DNA from: Candidatus Gastranaerophilales bacterium | GTDB lineage: Bacteria > Cyanobacteriota > Vampirovibrionia > Gastranaerophilales > Gastranaerophilaceae | Direction of reading: 5' to 3' | Assembly (NCBI GenBank): GCA_944324425.1 | Contig: CALUWE010000002.1 | Span: 62,001 to 126,000 of the forward strand | DNA length: 64,000 nucleotides | Part shown: in pieces, positions 62,183-64,000 of the stretch | Layout of the letters: each line of letters opens with the position of its first letter | Numbering within the stretch: the stretch's first letter is position 1 | The notes under the pieces: model-generated | Database searches by the model: none | The model's input: the letters and a program-made list of their open reading frames with translations, nothing else | Told to the model about the DNA's origin: nothing | Made by a program: the position numbers and the translations under genes

Positions 62183-63742
62183 TTGTCTCTAAAAGACAGA
62201 TTAAATGCCAATCACAACAACAATAACGATCGCATCCACAAGGAAGATGCGAACGCTTACTTGAACTACTCCGTTACCCCGCTGAATGATGAACTAAGAG
62301 GCCTAAAAGACCAGTTACATGTTCTTTTGATTGAAAAAGTAAATACAACCCCAAACTGGTCAAATTTTTCTGATGACGAACAAAAAAACTTAATCAGACA
62401 ATTTATCGAATTTCAAATTGCAAGCAACTTTAGGCAAGTTCCTATTAATAAATCCGAAAAAGAACGCCTGATAAAAGAAATTATACAAGATACAAAAGGT
62501 TTTGGCCCGCTGGACCCGTTGCTTGAGGACCCCGGAATAAGCGATATTTTGGTAAACGGCGCAAAGAATGTTTATATAGAAAAAAACGGCAAACTTTATA
62601 AAACATCGGTTACTTTTAAAGATAACGACCACTTAAAAAATATCATTGAGCGTATTGTTTCAAAAGTGGGAAGAAGAATAGACGAAAAATCTCCGATGGT
62701 GGATGCCAGATTAGCTGATGGCAGCCGTGTGAACGCAATTATTCCGCCGCTTGCAATAGACGGGCCTTCATTATCAATCAGGCGTTTTAAAAAGGATGCG
62801 GGAACAATTGAGGCCCTTTTGAGATGGGGTTCAATGTCAACGGAAATTGCAGATGTTCTACAAGCTGCAGTCAGAGCGAGATGCAACATTATTATTTCAG
62901 GCGGAACGGGCGCCGGTAAAACAACATTATTAAACAGTTTATCGGCAAGAATACCATCCGGAGAAAGAATTATTACAATAGAAGATTCAGCCGAACTTTG
63001 TTTGCAGCAAGAGCATGTTGTAAGGCTTGAAACAAGACCCAAAAACATCGAGGGCGAAGGTGAAATTTCAACAAGGGACTTGGTTATAAACTCCCTCCGT
63101 ATGAGACCCGACAGGATAGTAATCGGTGAATGCCGTGGCGCGGAAACACTTGATATGCTTCAAGCCATGAACACAGGCCACGACGGCTCTTTAACCACAC
63201 TTCACGCCAACTCTCCAAGAGATGCGCTCTCAAGGTTAGAAACAATGGTTTTATACGCAGGTGTTGACCTTCCGAGTAAAAACATAAAGCAGCAAATATC
63301 ATCAGCCATCAATATAATTGTTCAAACATCAAGACTTCAAGACGGTTCAAGAAAAGTAACAAGGGTATCTGAAATCACAGGTATGGAAGAATCCGTTATT
63401 ACAATGCAGGATATTTTTGTTTGGAAACAAACCGGCATGAGCGACAGCGCCGTTATAGGAACCCATGTTTCAACCGGTGTCCGTCCCGAATTTATGAAAA
63501 AAATTGAGCGAATCGGCATTGAAATAAATTCAAGAATTTTTGATGCAAACTACAAACATACATACATAATAAAATCCGCGCCGAGCGAAAATGTTGTTGT
63601 AAAACAAAAATCGCCAATGGTTGACAAAAAAGACACACAAAATATTGAATCAGTTAGAAAAACAATGGTTTCAAGAAGCGAACAGGAAGCCGATATTTTA
63701 AGAAGGCTGCACAACAAAAATGGACATAGAATTGACACTTAA
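62183..63742 (+). CDS. cpaF: CpaF/TadA secretion ATPase
   Basis: 519 aa from a TTG at 62183, with AGGAG 8 bp upstream and the preceding stop immediately before. Walker A 'IISGGTGAGKTTLLNSLS', Asp box 'IITIEDSAEL', Walker B 'RPDRIVIGECRGAETLDMLQAMNTGHDGSLTTLHANSPRDALSRLE' and the His box are present. Powers Tad pilin assembly. The C-terminal 80 residues are a charged extension. Confidence 0.95.
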   Translation: MSLKDRLNANHNNNNDRIHKEDANAYLNYSVTPLNDELRGLKDQLHVLLIEKVNTTPNWSNFSDDEQKNLIRQFIEFQIASNFRQVPINKSEKERLIKEIIQDTKGFGPLDPLLEDPGISDILVNGAKNVYIEKNGKLYKTSVTFKDNDHLKNIIERIVSKVGRRIDEKSPMVDARLADGSRVNAIIPPLAIDGPSLSIRRFKKDAGTIEALLRWGSMSTEIADVLQAAVRARCNIIISGGTGAGKTTLLNSLSARIPSGERIITIEDSAELCLQQEHVVRLETRPKNIEGEGEISTRDLVINSLRMRPDRIVIGECRGAETLDMLQAMNTGHDGSLTTLHANSPRDALSRLETMVLYAGVDLPSKNIKQQISSAINIIVQTSRLQDGSRKVTRVSEITGMEESVITMQDIFVWKQTGMSDSAVIGTHVSTGVRPEFMKKIERIGIEINSRIFDANYKHTYIIKSAPSENVVVKQKSPMVDKKDTQNIESVRKTMVSRSEQEADILRRLHNKNGHRIDT

Positions 63743-64000
63743 AATCGGTATCTGCATTTTTAGCAGCATCTTGACGTATATATGCGTTATCAATTTGTGC
63801 GATTATTTTCACGTTGATGAAAAAGAAGTTGTTAAAAGGCTTATTGCTGTTAAAAACCACGATTTTAAAGGCAATATGCCAAGCAACAACAATTTTGCAA
63901 CTGCAAAGTCCAACTTCCAGTTTAAAGTTTTTTCAAAAATATTTAAAAACATAAAAATTGTTGAAAAAATAAAAGCACTGTTAGAGCAGGCCGACATCCC
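63720..64000 (+). CDS. tadB: TadB-like pilus assembly protein, partial (runs off right edge)
   Basis: At least 93 codons open to the window edge; the ATG at 63720 overlaps cpaF by 23 bp. A membrane helix (about 8-28) is followed by a basic linker and 'KIVEKIKALLEQADIP', the start of a T2SS-F type domain as in TadB. Order after cpaF supports tadB. Confidence 0.75.
   Translation, partial: MDIELTLKIGICIFSSILTYICVINLCDYFHVDEKEVVKRLIAVKNHDFKGNMPSNNNFATAKSNFQFKVFSKIFKNIKIVEKIKALLEQADI

Overview
The window is AT-rich, gene-dense DNA from a diderm bacterium: it encodes a TonB/ExbBD energiser, a secretin, AsmA-like and Spy-like envelope proteins, and flagellar export genes. The F-type ATPase genes run atpB-E-F'-F-H-A-G, with two b-type stalk genes and no atpD/atpC behind atpG, which is the split arrangement known from Cyanobacteria. 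Together with flagellar genes, a Tad pilus locus, NAD and biotin genes and no photosynthesis genes, this suggests a non-photosynthetic relative of Cyanobacteria (Vampirovibrionia/Melainabacteria, probably Gastranaerophilales-like). That placement is inference from gene content and order; no 16S gene is present.

Layout. 1-7 kb: a partial AsmA-like gene (minus), two secreted TrbI/VirB10-like proteins, then tonB-exbB-exbD-exbD and a secreted Cys-rich protein. 7-17 kb: an HD-domain protein, an anti-sigma/ECF sigma/Spy-like operon with a visible ECF-type promoter, tRNA-fMet with a partial duplicate, a DUF4209/HEPN-like protein, an isoprenylcysteine-methyltransferase-like enzyme, a zinc ribbon, a two-FHA calpain-like protease, a TRL-family protein and small membrane proteins. 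17-23 kb: a third TrbI-like protein, three tandem paralogous membrane proteins and a second calpain-like protease. 23-32 kb: trkA-trkH, an unknown protein, a xer recombinase, a TIGR02757 protein, nadB-nadC and queE. 32-40 kb: a putative metallopeptidase, a fliJ / fliK-like / hook-basal-body operon and the ATP synthase operon. 40-48 kb: a response regulator and kinase pair, tRNA-Gly(CCC), rmlA with a four-winged-helix regulator, bioA, tpiA and an MFS symporter. 48-54 kb: fliN-fliO-fliP-fliQ-x-fliR, a membrane protein, an asparaginase-like protein and a MshEN-like protein. 55-64 kb: cation transporters, YihY and NrnA-like proteins, then the Tad operon cpaB-cpaC-cpaE-cpaF-tadB running off the right edge.

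The most unusual content is a set of otherwise unrelated soluble proteins (HD protein, two calpain-like proteases, a 406-aa unknown, a 78-aa unknown) that share an N-terminal signature: a short M-K/Q-I-like start followed by a small hydrophobic-x-F-x-G motif. A single-chain regulator with four tandem GntR-like winged helices, a FliQ with a long tail, and a lipoprotein-like gene inserted between fliQ and fliR are also notable. No CRISPR array, insertion sequence, prophage or rRNA was seen, and no gene-free stretch exceeds about 300 bases.
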